Of a DNA stretch of 64,000 nt, positions 8,819 to 18,076 are shown piece by piece. The stretch is from Mesorhizobium australicum (GTDB lineage Bacteria > Pseudomonadota > Alphaproteobacteria > Rhizobiales > Rhizobiaceae): assembly GCF_900177325.1 (NCBI RefSeq), contig NZ_FXBL01000004.1:3782001-3846000 (forward strand), written 5' to 3'. Within the stretch, counting starts at the first letter, position 1. Each line of letters begins with the position of its first letter. A program made the translations under genes and the position numbers. The notes under the pieces are model-generated. The model was not told the DNA's origin and made no database searches. It saw only the letters and a list, made by a program, of their open reading frames with translations.

Positions 8819-9613
8819 ATGCAGAACAGTTCGCGCCCCGACCCGCTCAGGTCGGAACATCTTGAATTTGCTGGCGCGCCGTCCATCCGGCACGGCTTTT
8901 TCACGCGCGCCGGCGGCGTGTCGGGAGGCATCTACGCTGGCCTGAACACGGGCACCGGCTCCGACGATGACAAGGCCCATGTGGCGGAGAATCGTCGCCG
9001 CGTCGCCGAATGGATGGGTGTCGAGCCTGGGAATCTGCTGAGCGTCTGGCAGGTGCATTCGCCCGACGTGGTAACGGTGCGCGAGCCGTTCGCCGGCGAG
9101 CGGCCCAAGGCGGATGCTATAGTGACGGACCGGCCGGGCATTGCGGTCAGCGCATCGGCCGCCGATTGCGGCCCCGTTCTCTTCGCCGATCCTGAGGCGG
9201 CAGTCGTCGGCGCGGCGCATGCCGGCTGGAAGGGCGCCTTCACCGGCGTGCTCGAGAACACGGTTTCGGCCATGGAAGCGCTGGGGGCCCGGCGCGAGCG
9301 CATCGTCGCAGTCCTCGGACCCTCGATCAGCCAGCGCAACTATGAGGTCGGCCCCGAATTCGTCGAACGCTTCACCGCCGGCAACGCCGCGAACGAACAC
9401 TACTTCGCGCCGTCGCAGAAAGCCGGGCATGCTATGTTCGATCTCAACACCTATACCGTCGACCGGCTGCGGTCTGCCGGCGTCCAGGCGCATGCGCTCT
9501 ACCGTTGCACCTATGCGGAGGAGGATCTTTTCTACTCCTACCGCCGAACGACCCATCGCGGCGAGCCGGACTACGGCCGGTTGATCTCGTCGATCGTGAT
9601 TGGAGAGGAATGA
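8819..9613 (+). CDS. pgeF: Purine nucleoside phosphorylase / polyphenol oxidase family (PgeF/YfiH)
   Basis: 264 residues of the laccase-domain (DUF152) family. In this family zinc-dependent purine nucleoside phosphorylase or deaminase activity and a peptidoglycan editing role have been reported. The metal-site motifs are present: WQVHS, SAADCGP and HAGWKG, plus GPSISQRNYEVG and CTYAEEDLFYSYRR. The ATG at 8819 is preceded by GAAGG. About 130 bases separate it from the methyltransferase. Its stop overlaps the start region of the next gene (ATGATG). Confidence 0.9.
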   Translation: MQNSSRPDPLRSEHLEFAGAPSIRHGFFTRAGGVSGGIYAGLNTGTGSDDDKAHVAENRRRVAEWMGVEPGNLLSVWQVHSPDVVTVREPFAGERPKADAIVTDRPGIAVSASAADCGPVLFADPEAAVVGAAHAGWKGAFTGVLENTVSAMEALGARRERIVAVLGPSISQRNYEVGPEFVERFTAGNAANEHYFAPSQKAGHAMFDLNTYTVDRLRSAGVQAHALYRCTYAEEDLFYSYRRTTHRGEPDYGRLISSIVIGEE

Positions 9614-10764
9614 TGGCGCTTCATTTTGAACGCACCGAATTCGACGCGCGGCGCGACCGGCTCGTCCTGGAGATGGCCGACCGCAAGCTCGACGCGATCC
9701 TGCTTTTCGCGCAGGAAAGCATGTATTGGCTGACCGGCTACGACACGTTCGGCTTCTGCTTCTTCCAGTGCCTGGTGGTGAAGTCCGACGGCTCGATGGT
9801 GCTGCTGACCCGTTCCGCCGACCTGCGCCAGGCCAAGCACACCTCGATCATCGAGAACATCGTGCTGTGGACAGACCGAGACAACGCCAACCCGGCCGTC
9901 GACCTGCGCAACCTCCTGAACGACATGGATCTGCTGGGCTGCAACATCGGCATCGAATACGACACGCACGGCCTGACCGCCTTCAACGGACGTCGGCTGG
10001 ACGAGCAGATGCAGACCTTCGGCAAGATCTCCGACGCGTCCGGCATCGTCTCGCGCCTGCGGGTGGTGAAGAGCCCGGCCGAGATCAGGAAGATCGAGAA
10101 GGCGGCCGCGCTCTCAGACGACGCGCTGGACGCCGCCCTTCCCCTGATCAAGCAGGGCGGCGACGAGGGCGCGATCCTCGCGGCCATGCAGGGCGCGATC
10201 TTCGCCGGCGGCGGCGACTATCCCGCGAATGAGTTCATCATCGGCTCGGGCGTGGACGCGCTTCTGTGCCGCTACAAGGCCGGACGCCGCAAGCTGACCA
10301 AGAACGACCAGCTGACGCTCGAATGGGCTGGCGTCTTCCACCACTACCACGCCGCGATGATGCGCACAGCCATCGTCGGCAAGGTGTCGAAACGCCACCA
10401 GGAGCTCTACGACGCCTGCCGCGATGCGCTGCTGGCCGTCGAGAAAGCCATGGTGCCCGGCAAGACCTTCGGCGACGTGTTCGACGCGCATGCAAGGGTG
10501 ATGGAGGCGCACGGCATGACGCGCCATCGCCTCAACGCCTGCGGCTACTCTCAGGGCGCGCGCTTCACGCCGTCCTGGATGGACATGCCGATGTTCTACA
10601 CCGGCAATCCGGAGCCGATCGCGCCGAACATGACGCTGTTCGCGCATATGATCATCATGGATTCCGACACCGAGACGGCGATGACGCTCGGTCGTACCTA
10701 TCTGACCACCGAAGGCGATCCCCGGCCACTGTCGCGCCATGGTCTCGACTTGATCGTGCGATGA
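9613..10764 (+). CDS. M24 (pita-bread) family hydrolase without canonical metal ligands
   Basis: 383 residues with the creatinase N-terminal domain followed by the pita-bread domain. The five metal ligands of aminopeptidase P-type enzymes are not conserved: E237 stands for the first Asp (LTLEWAG), A248 for the second (HHYHAAMMRT), GYSQGARF replaces the Gly-His-Gly motif, and neither of the two late Glu positions is acidic (LFAHMIIMD, LGRTYLTTEG). This resembles metal-free creatinase and ectoine-hydrolase-like members, which hydrolyse C-N bonds without metal. The ATG at 9613 is spaced better from GGAGAGG than the ATG at 9610. It is coupled to pgeF. Confidence 0.85.
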   Translation: MALHFERTEFDARRDRLVLEMADRKLDAILLFAQESMYWLTGYDTFGFCFFQCLVVKSDGSMVLLTRSADLRQAKHTSIIENIVLWTDRDNANPAVDLRNLLNDMDLLGCNIGIEYDTHGLTAFNGRRLDEQMQTFGKISDASGIVSRLRVVKSPAEIRKIEKAAALSDDALDAALPLIKQGGDEGAILAAMQGAIFAGGGDYPANEFIIGSGVDALLCRYKAGRRKLTKNDQLTLEWAGVFHHYHAAMMRTAIVGKVSKRHQELYDACRDALLAVEKAMVPGKTFGDVFDAHARVMEAHGMTRHRLNACGYSQGARFTPSWMDMPMFYTGNPEPIAPNMTLFAHMIIMDSDTETAMTLGRTYLTTEGDPRPLSRHGLDLIVR

Positions 10765-10821
10765 GGTCTAAACTGTGCGTATCGGCCTGTAGGGCCCTGT
10801 GTAGAGGGTAAGATCGGAGCG

Positions 10822-11361
10822 ATGAACCGCTGCCTGACAGCATTCGTTCTCGCGATCGCGGCGCTTGCGGGCGCCGCCTGCACCAGTGTGGACCCCACGA
10901 TGGGTATCGCCACCAAGTCCACGCCGGAGCCGCTTCCCGTGGTCGAGCCGACCCAGACCGCGTCCACTCCGCCGCAGGTCGCCGCCCTGACGACAGAGCC
11001 GGCGCGGGTGAGCCTGGCGCCGGTGATCGGCGCGCCGACGGAAGCCGTCGAACAATTGTCGGCGGAACTTGCTGCGCGTGCGCCGTCCAAGCGCTTCGCA
11101 CTGCAGACTTCGGGCGATCCAACGGCCACATATACGCTGAAGGGCTTCTTCTCCACCTCGCCCGAGGAAGGCGAGACGATCATCTTCTACGTCTGGGACG
11201 TGATGGATACCGCAGGCAACCGGGTGCATCGCTTTTCCGGGCAGGAGCGGGTCAAGGGAAAGAACCAGGGATGGATCGACGTAACGGAAGCCAACATGCG
11301 CTCCATCGCCGATCGCACGGCGGACGAGTTCGCCGCATGGCTCGCGACCCGTGCGGGCTGA
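10822..11361 (+). CDS. Predicted lipoprotein, unknown function
   Basis: 179 residues. The N-terminus is a lipoprotein signal peptide with lipobox LAGAAC (Cys20). A Pro/Thr-rich linker of about 50 residues follows, then a compact domain (about 75-179) with SGDPTATYTLKGFFSTSPEE and TIIFYVWDVMDTAGNRVHRF, which looks beta-rich. The start has CGGAG just upstream. It lies 57 bases after the M24 gene and 120 bases before prs. Envelope location is well supported; function is not known. Confidence 0.8.
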   Translation: MNRCLTAFVLAIAALAGAACTSVDPTMGIATKSTPEPLPVVEPTQTASTPPQVAALTTEPARVSLAPVIGAPTEAVEQLSAELAARAPSKRFALQTSGDPTATYTLKGFFSTSPEEGETIIFYVWDVMDTAGNRVHRFSGQERVKGKNQGWIDVTEANMRSIADRTADEFAAWLATRAG

Positions 11362-11412
11362 GAACGGTCTGCGACTTTTTTCGCACCTGCCGTGTGCACA
11401 TCTCCTTATTGG

Positions 11413-11440
11413 CTTGAAATGCGCCGGCTTGGCGCTTAAA
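11413..11440 (+). promoter_or_regulatory. Candidate sigma-70 promoter for prs
   Basis: CTTGAA (11413-11418) and CTTAAA (11435-11440) are spaced by 16 bases, about 40 bases before the prs start. A second possible -10, CATTAT, lies at 11447-11452. The match is by eye to the rhizobial CTTGAC/CTATAT type and is weak evidence. Confidence 0.35.
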
Positions 11441-11481
11441 GGCGCGCATTATCCGAGCGAGACGAGCGCCAGGGATTCTGC

Positions 11482-12414
<933 letters not shown>

Positions 12415-12487
12415 ACCGAGGCGCGTTCGCTAAAATCCGACCATTTCGGAATTCCATGCCTTAAGGTCGGCATGGTAGACATGGGTC

Positions 12488-13720
12488 ATGTCGCGTCTCG
12501 ACAGTGCGGTATCCCAGGATCAGCGCAGCCACGCGAAGACCTCGCTGGCTTCGGGACCCTTGGGGAGGATTTTCTACTGGCTGAGTTCCAGCGGGCAGCC
12601 TGATTCTGACGAGCTGCGCGGAAGACTGATCCAGTCGATCATGGATCGGAAGGGCGCCCTTCTGGTCGGAACCGCCGTGGTCATAGCCACTGCGACGTTT
12701 GCCTATTTCATGACCGGCGCCTGGTGGCCCATCATATGGCTCGTCACCGAGATCGTGATCGTTGCCGTCCGGCTCGCCGTTATCTCCCATGCGGAGCGAA
12801 CGCTGGGGCGCCGGCGCGAGGACTATGTTCCCGCCCTTCTCACTCTCGGCGCACTGTGGACCGTCGTGTTCGGCGCCGGATCCTATGCCTGTATGACCAG
12901 CGGTGAACCGGTACTGGCCATCATCGCCTCGGTAAACACGGCCGGCGCGGTCGGCGCCATGTCGTCGCGCAATGCGCCGACGCCGCGTTTCGCCAGCCTC
13001 ATCATGGTGATCTGCTGCATACCTTTCGCGATCGCATCCTTGAACGCGCCTTATCCCGGTATCGGTTCGCTCGCGATCATCCTGCCGCTGTGGGTGGTCG
13101 GCATGCACGTCATCATGTTCCAGAACCACGACATACTGGTGCGAATGATCCGCGCCGAGAAGGTCACGCGCCGGCTGGCGATGACCGACGCCCTGACCGG
13201 CCTGCAGAACCGCATGGCGCTGGACGAAAAGCTGGCCGACATGTGCGCCCGCCTCGAACGCCGGATCGATGGCGACGGGTTCTCGCTGCTCTATCTCGAT
13301 CTCGACGGCTTCAAGGCCGTCAATGACCGCCATGGCCATACCGCGGGCGATGTCCTGCTCAAGGCAGTCGCCGAGCGCATTCGTCACGCCCTGCGGCCCG
13401 ACGACCACGCCTCCCGCAACGGCGGCGACGAGTTTTCCGTCATCCTGCCGCTCACCGGCCGGGAGGAGACGGCATTCGTGGCGAAGCGGCTGATCGCGAC
13501 GATCTCTCGGCCGTTCGAAATCGGCATCGGCGACACCATCCAGCTCGGCGTCAGCATCGGCAGCGCCTATGCTCCCGACGACGGTCTCGATCCCGCGATA
13601 CTGCTCGCCTCGGCCGACGAGGCGCTCTACGCGGCCAAGCGTGCCGGCAAGGGCATCCACCGCGAATATCGTCCTTCGGACGACGGCCCTCCAAACCTGG
13701 ACGGTCGCGCCCGCGCGTAG
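12488..13720 (+). CDS. Membrane diguanylate cyclase (GGDEF)
   Basis: 410 residues. About six hydrophobic segments lie between residues 55 and 215 and are followed by a GGDEF domain. The catalytic motif is intact (NGGDEF, GGDEF at 312-316) and so is the metal Asp region LYLDLDGFKAVND. The product-inhibition I-site RxxD (RPDD, 303-306) lies exactly five residues before GGDEF, so an active, c-di-GMP-feedback-inhibited enzyme is expected. No EAL domain is present. Two small hairpins (12436-12450, 12454-12475) lie in the leader between prs and this start. The N-terminal sensory region is of no named type that could be recognised. Confidence 0.9.
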   Translation: MSRLDSAVSQDQRSHAKTSLASGPLGRIFYWLSSSGQPDSDELRGRLIQSIMDRKGALLVGTAVVIATATFAYFMTGAWWPIIWLVTEIVIVAVRLAVISHAERTLGRRREDYVPALLTLGALWTVVFGAGSYACMTSGEPVLAIIASVNTAGAVGAMSSRNAPTPRFASLIMVICCIPFAIASLNAPYPGIGSLAIILPLWVVGMHVIMFQNHDILVRMIRAEKVTRRLAMTDALTGLQNRMALDEKLADMCARLERRIDGDGFSLLYLDLDGFKAVNDRHGHTAGDVLLKAVAERIRHALRPDDHASRNGGDEFSVILPLTGREETAFVAKRLIATISRPFEIGIGDTIQLGVSIGSAYAPDDGLDPAILLASADEALYAAKRAGKGIHREYRPSDDGPPNLDGRARA

Positions 13721-13728
13721 GCCCTCTG

Positions 13729-15072
13729 TCAGGTGGCGAACAGCCTCACCGCCACGCCCGCGGCCATCGCGCCGGCCAGCACGACGAGCATGTTGGCGTG
13801 GAAGCGGAACAGGGCGACAGCCGAGGCGGCGGCGATGAGCACGGCCCAGGGATCGAGGCTTGAGAGGTCGGGAACCCGGACCGAGAACGGCCCGGCCACG
13901 ACGTCGTCCACCGTTCCGAAAAGCACGTGCAGCCCGAACCACAGAGCGAGATTGGCGATGATGCCGACCACGGCCGCGGTCACCGCCGCGAGCGCGGCGG
14001 AAAGCCAGGCGACGCTGCGCACCGTCTCGACATAGGGCGCGCCGACGAAGATCCACAGGAAGCATGGCACGAAGGTGAACCAGAGCGTCACCGCCGCCCC
14101 CGCGAGGCCGCCGGCCAGCGGCTCCAGTCCGGACTGCCGAGCCCCGCCAAGGAAGCCGACGAAGACCAGGACCAGGATCAGCGGCCCGGGCGTGGTCTCG
14201 GCGAGCCCCAAGCCTGTCAGCATCTCGTCCGGCCGGAGCCAGCCATAAACCTCGACGGCCTGCTGGGCGACCCAGGCCAGCACCGCGTATGCCCCGCCAA
14301 AAGTCACCGCCGCCATGACCGAGAAGAACGACGCTTCGCGCGCAAACACATTCTGACTTCCCAGGAGCGTGTGGAGAAGCAGGAGTGGGCCGAACCAGAG
14401 CGCAAGCCAGACGGCGAGCGTGGAGGCAAACCGGGAAAGGCTGGGGCTCGTCCATTCCGGCATGTCCACCTCGGCAATGGCAGGCTTTGCCGCTTTCTGC
14501 GCTCCGCTCCGCCCGGCAAGATGAAGTGCCGCGCCTATCAAGGCCGCGCCGACGATGATGACAGGGAACGGCAGCTTGAGCAGGGCAATCGCGATGAAGG
14601 CCAAGATCGCGATCGCCACCATCGGCCGGCCGGTCAGCGCCCGCCGGGAGACCTTGACCAGCGCCTCCAGCACGACCGCCAGCACCGCCGCCTTGAGCCC
14701 GAAGAGCAGCCCCTGGACGACATGGATGTCCCCCAGGAGCAGATAGAGGCTCGACAACGCTGTGAGCACGATCGCGCCCGGCAGCACGAAGAGGACGCCG
14801 GCCATAAGCCCGCCCTTGATGCCGTGCAGCAGCCAGCCGGCATAGGTGGCGAGTTGCATCGCCTCCGGCCCGGGCAGCAGCATGCAGTAGTTGAGCGCGT
14901 GCAGAAACCGCGCCTCGTCGAGCCATTTCTTCTCGTCGACGAGGATGCGGTGCATCAGCGCGATCTGGCCGGCCGGACCGCCGAAGGAGAGGAGCCCGAT
15001 GCGGGCAAAGACGCGGACGGCGTCGGAAAAGGCGACCGGCTGCGGTGCAAGTGATATCGCGCCGGTGGTCAT
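13729..15072 (-). CDS. chrA: Chromate transporter, two-domain ChrA
   Basis: 447 residues, a long-chain CHR-family membrane protein with two homologous halves. The signature FARIGLLSFGGPAGQIALMH is in the first half. The second half holds AAVTFGGAYAVLAWV and LGLAETTPGPLILVLVFVGF. About twelve hydrophobic segments are visible. The ATG at 15072 has AAGGA upstream, and the frame before it lacks protein-like sequence. It converges with the diguanylate cyclase with 8 bases between. Chromate efflux is the family role; whether this one confers resistance cannot be told. Confidence 0.92.
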   Translation of the reverse strand: MTTGAISLAPQPVAFSDAVRVFARIGLLSFGGPAGQIALMHRILVDEKKWLDEARFLHALNYCMLLPGPEAMQLATYAGWLLHGIKGGLMAGVLFVLPGAIVLTALSSLYLLLGDIHVVQGLLFGLKAAVLAVVLEALVKVSRRALTGRPMVAIAILAFIAIALLKLPFPVIIVGAALIGAALHLAGRSGAQKAAKPAIAEVDMPEWTSPSLSRFASTLAVWLALWFGPLLLLHTLLGSQNVFAREASFFSVMAAVTFGGAYAVLAWVAQQAVEVYGWLRPDEMLTGLGLAETTPGPLILVLVFVGFLGGARQSGLEPLAGGLAGAAVTLWFTFVPCFLWIFVGAPYVETVRSVAWLSAALAAVTAAVVGIIANLALWFGLHVLFGTVDDVVAGPFSVRVPDLSSLDPWAVLIAAASAVALFRFHANMLVVLAGAMAAGVAVRLFAT

Positions 15073-15259
15073 CTCGGGACATCCTTGCCAAGGCAGGCCG
15101 CGGAGAGAATCGGCCTGGCATTGAAGAGCTCGGACAATGGAATGGATAGACGTGAAGGCAGCGTGACGCGAGGCATGGTTTCCTCCGCAAGGATGCGAAG
15201 GCAGAACTTGGGCCGCAGCCTTGGCGGGGAGTCCACCCATGCCCCCGATGACGTCAAAT

Positions 15260-16156
15260 CTACTCGGCCTTGCCGGACGCGACAATCGCCGCCTGCGTCG
15301 GAATCTGCGCGAAAGCCTCCCTTATCGCCTCGGCCATGCCAGCGACCGCAGCGCTACGCGACGATGGGTTGATGACGAGCACCACGTTGGAGTGGTCAAC
15401 CACCGCGAAACCTTCATCCGCCGTCAGTTCGCGGCATCCGGGTGGGATATCGCTTCGGGAGATCGGCGAAATGGCGAGGCCTGAGGTCACTGCCAGTCTG
15501 AGTCCGCCTTTGACAGCGCTGAGGAATGCGACCCGATAGTCGACGCCACAACTCTCGAGCGACGGGATCGCGAAGTCGCGGGACCATGCGGAGTCGCGGA
15601 ATAGCGCGATCGGCACAGGCCTCCGCTCATGCGTCAGGTGCTTTTCCGACGTCACCCATACCGTTGGATCGACCATGAGAACCTCGCCATCCGAATGCCC
15701 TTGCCAATCGAAGATCACGGCAAGATCCAGGTCGCCCGACTGCACGCGGGTCAGGTTTTCCTCCGACGTTCCGCAGCGGACGGTAATCTCGACGCCAGGG
15801 TGGCGACGGTCGAATGAATGGAGCGCATTCGCCAGACGCTCCTCCGCATACTCCTGGTGGATACCGATACTCACTTTGCCCTCAAGCGAGGTCGCGTCGA
15901 AGAGCGCAGCCGTTTCGTCCAGCAAGCCGACGATCCGCCGCGCATTGCCGAGCAGTTGGCCTCCCTTGGAGGTCAGCGAGACGCCACGCGCACCGCGCTC
16001 GAACAGCACCGCATCGACAGCCTCCTCCAGGCGTTTGATCTGCATGGACACCGCCGATTGCGTGCGTCCCACCCGCAGGGCGGCATGGGTGAAATTGCCG
16101 CTGTCGGCGACGGCAAGGAACGTCCGGAGCAGGTCTTCATCGAGATGCAGGCTCAT
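15260..16156 (-). CDS. LysR-family transcriptional regulator
   Basis: 298 residues. The N-terminal helix-turn-helix is typical (DLLRTFLAVADSGNFTHAA, then GRTQSAVSMQIKRLEE), followed by the periplasmic-binding-like effector domain. The ATG at 16156 lacks a clear Shine-Dalgarno sequence but gives the standard LysR N-terminus; the open frame upstream for several kilobases is non-coding. It is divergent from the DUF1127 gene. An ATTCG-N5-CGAAT dyad lies between the two starts. The effector is unknown. Confidence 0.9.
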   Translation of the reverse strand: MSLHLDEDLLRTFLAVADSGNFTHAALRVGRTQSAVSMQIKRLEEAVDAVLFERGARGVSLTSKGGQLLGNARRIVGLLDETAALFDATSLEGKVSIGIHQEYAEERLANALHSFDRRHPGVEITVRCGTSEENLTRVQSGDLDLAVIFDWQGHSDGEVLMVDPTVWVTSEKHLTHERRPVPIALFRDSAWSRDFAIPSLESCGVDYRVAFLSAVKGGLRLAVTSGLAISPISRSDIPPGCRELTADEGFAVVDHSNVVLVINPSSRSAAVAGMAEAIREAFAQIPTQAAIVASGKAE

Positions 16157-16195
16157 CAGGAGGCATTCCGAATACTCATGGCTGACATCACAGCA

Positions 16196-16210
16196 ATTCG
16201 TTTGTCGAAT
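16196..16210. promoter_or_regulatory. T-N11-A dyad, candidate LysR operator
   Basis: ATTCG (16196-16200) and CGAAT (16206-16210) form a perfect inverted repeat with 5 bases between and contain the T-N11-A pattern of LysR-type binding sites. It is 40 bases upstream of the LysR start and 46 bases upstream of the DUF1127 gene. Confidence 0.55.
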
Positions 16211-16255
16211 GTCAACGAGACGCTTATTCCCTGTCTGGACACCGAGTACACGACC

Positions 16256-16474
16256 ATGACCACTGCATATTTCGACGCTACCTATCTCCCGGCCGCTGCC
16301 GAGCAATCTGCGCCCCTGCGCCCCGCATCGCTGACCCGTGCATTGCACGACCTTCTCGCCAAGAAGGACGACCGGCTGCTGCGCGACATCGGCCTCTCCC
16401 GCGAGGACATTCTCGGTCTGGAGGAAACAGCCCGGGCCGATTGGCGGCGCACCCGCGAAACCTGGAGCCTGTAG
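16256..16474 (+). CDS. DUF1127-like small protein
   Basis: 72 residues. The C-terminal part LAKKDDRLLRDIGLSREDI is the core motif of the DUF1127 (YjiS-like) family, small Arg-rich proteins common in rhizobia; some are linked to RNA metabolism and phosphate or nitrogen responses. The N-terminal 30 residues are variable. It is divergent from a LysR regulator and ends in a strong terminator, so it is a single-gene transcript and the likely target of that regulator. Confidence 0.8.
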   Translation: MTTAYFDATYLPAAAEQSAPLRPASLTRALHDLLAKKDDRLLRDIGLSREDILGLEETARADWRRTRETWSL

Positions 16475-16522
16475 GCGAAGCAATTCGAGGGCGGGCCCCT
16501 GCCCTCGTCCGAGCCTCACTCC

Positions 16523-16554
16523 CCCGCCGTCGCAAATGACGGCGGGTCTTTTTT
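16523..16554 (+). terminator. Rho-independent terminator after the DUF1127 gene
   Basis: A perfect 9-bp stem (CCCGCCGTC 16523-16531, GACGGCGGG 16538-16546) with a six-base loop, followed by TCTTTTTT. Confidence 0.93.
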
Positions 16555-16596
16555 GCTGCCCGTTGCCACGCCGGCCAGCTTCTCCTATCGTGCCCG

Positions 16597-16734
16597 CGTT
16601 CTCAGGGCGGGGCGAAACTCCCCACCGGCGGTATGCGGCGGAAGTCGCGAGCCCGCGAGCGCCTTCGATATGAAGGGTCAGCAGATCAGGTGCGATGCCT
16701 GAGCCGACGGTTACAGTCCGGATGGAAGAGAACG
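16597..16734 (+). promoter_or_regulatory. FMN riboswitch (RFN element)
   Basis: The conserved RFN core is readable in order: CGTTCTCAGGGCGGGGCGAA at the 5' end, CTCCCCACCGGCGGTAT, AGCCCGCGAGCGCC, GGTGCGATGCCTGAGCCGAC, GGTTACAGTCCGGATGGAAG and the closing GAGAACG. The P1 strands CGTTCTC (16597-16603) and GAGAACG (16728-16734) pair exactly. It precedes ribH by about 76 bases, so FMN binding should repress ribH. Confidence 0.97.
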
Positions 16735-16810
16735 GGCAGCGGCAGACCCACGCGGGACTGCTCTGCGCGTGATCGCCTTGGGTGACGTGTCGCAACCGAA
16801 GGAGATCACG

Positions 16811-17254
16811 ATGACACCCACCCGCTACGCCTTCGTCAAGGCAAACTGGCATGCCGAGATCGTCGACAGGGCGCTCGACGGCTTTCTCGAACTCATTCCC
16901 GCCGACAAAGTCGACGTCTACGACGTGCCCGGCGCCTTCGAACTGCCGCTGCTTGCCCGCGACCTCGCCGCAACCGGCAGATACGGCGCGGTGGCCGCGG
17001 CAGCCTTCGTCGTCGACGGCGGCATCTACCGCCACGACTTCGTCGCCCAGGCGGTGGTCGACGGGCTGATGCGTGCGGGACTGGACACCGGCGTGCCTGT
17101 CCTGTCCGTCTCGCTGACGCCGCACCACTATCAGGAGACCGAGCATCACCGGGCGATCTACAGCAACCACTTCGTCGAGAAGGGCCGCGAGGCGGCGCGG
17201 GCCGCGCTGATGATCACGAGCACGCGCGCCGGGCTGTCGCGGATCGCCGCATAG
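16811..17254 (+). CDS. ribH: 6,7-dimethyl-8-ribityllumazine synthase, RibH2 type
   Basis: 147 residues. It joins the ribityl-aminouracil precursor and a butanone phosphate in the penultimate riboflavin step. Motifs are VKANWHAEIVD, DVPGAFELPLLARDLA and VDGGIYRHDFVAQAVVDGLM, then VPVLSVSLTPHHY. The GIYRHDFVA segment and the FMN-riboswitch control match the RibH2 subtype described in Brucella and Mesorhizobium, in which a second RibH serves housekeeping synthesis; assignment to RibH2 is by this similarity. AAGGAG precedes the ATG at 16811. Confidence 0.92.
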   Translation: MTPTRYAFVKANWHAEIVDRALDGFLELIPADKVDVYDVPGAFELPLLARDLAATGRYGAVAAAAFVVDGGIYRHDFVAQAVVDGLMRAGLDTGVPVLSVSLTPHHYQETEHHRAIYSNHFVEKGREAARAALMITSTRAGLSRIAA

Positions 17255-17272
17255 TGTGGCCGTGCTTGCGGG

Positions 17273-17300
17273 TTGCGCGTTTCGGGGCCTTCCGCTATAG
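17273..17300 (+). promoter_or_regulatory. Candidate sigma-70 promoter for rplY
   Basis: TTGCGC (17273-17278) and CTATAG (17295-17300) are spaced by 16 bases. Downstream, the leader has a small hairpin (GCCGCC 17345-17350 with GGCGGC 17356-17361) followed by TTTC before the rplY start at 17429. The promoter match is by eye only. Confidence 0.35.
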
Positions 17301-17428
17301 AGCCGCCACCCGCGTAGACACCCTTGGAGGCAACGCGGAGGAGGGCCGCCCATAAGGCGGCTTTCGACGTTTCCGGACAAGGCCGCGAGCCGGACCGGAA
17401 GCGCTCCATACAACCGAAAGGAACGACC

Positions 17429-18049
17429 ATGAGCCACGATACGTACGAGCTCAAGGCCGATGCACGCGAGAAGGTCGGTAAGGGGTCCGCCCGTGAAGCT
17501 CGCCGCAATGGCCAGATACCCGCAGTCATCTATGGCGACAAGCAGCCCCCGCTCGCCATCGCCCTGAACCACAAGGAACTTTACTACAAGATCCATGGCG
17601 GCGGCTTCATGACCACGATCGCCACGATCGACGTCGCCGGCAAGAAGATCCAGGTTCTGCCGAAGGACTACCAGCTCGATCCGGTGACGGACAACCCGCT
17701 CCACATCGACTTCCTCCGCGTCTCGAAGGACACGGTGGTGACGGTGCAGGTGCCGGTTCACTTCATCAATGAAGAGAAGTCGCCCGGCATCAAGCGCGGC
17801 GGCGTGCTCAACATCGTGCGCCATGAGGTGGAGTTCACGGTTCCCGCGAACGCGATCCCCGAATTCATCACCGTCGACCTCGACGGCAGCGAGATCGGCG
17901 ATTCGATCCACATCTCGGCCGTGAAGCTGCCGGCGGGCGTTAAGCCGGTCATCTCCGACCGTGACTTCACGATCGCCACCATCGCCGGCTCGTCGGCTGC
18001 CCGTTCGGAGGCAGGTGAGGAAGCCGAGGAAGCGGCGCCGAAGGAATAA
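17429..18049 (+). CDS. rplY: 50S ribosomal protein L25/general stress protein Ctc
   Basis: 206 residues, the long two-domain (CTC/TL5) form. An N-terminal 5S rRNA-binding L25 domain ([35 protein letters not shown]) is followed by the C-terminal beta domain ([20 protein letters not shown]) and an acidic Ala/Glu tail. The ATG at 17429 follows GAAAGGAAC. It precedes pth by 27 bases, a common pairing in alphaproteobacteria. Confidence 0.95.
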   Translation: MSHDTYELKADAREKVGKGSAREARRNGQIPAVIYGDKQPPLAIALNHKELYYKIHGGGFMTTIATIDVAGKKIQVLPKDYQLDPVTDNPLHIDFLRVSKDTVVTVQVPVHFINEEKSPGIKRGGVLNIVRHEVEFTVPANAIPEFITVDLDGSEIGDSIHISAVKLPAGVKPVISDRDFTIATIAGSSAARSEAGEEAEEAAPKE

Positions 18050-18076
18050 CCCGGCCGCGCCGGCGGAGCCCAAGCC

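Noticed and set aside
11379..11401. TGCGA...TCGCA with a T-run in the loop after the lipoprotein gene, considered as a terminator
   Set aside because: The T-run is in the loop and not after the stem; the stem is only 5 bp.
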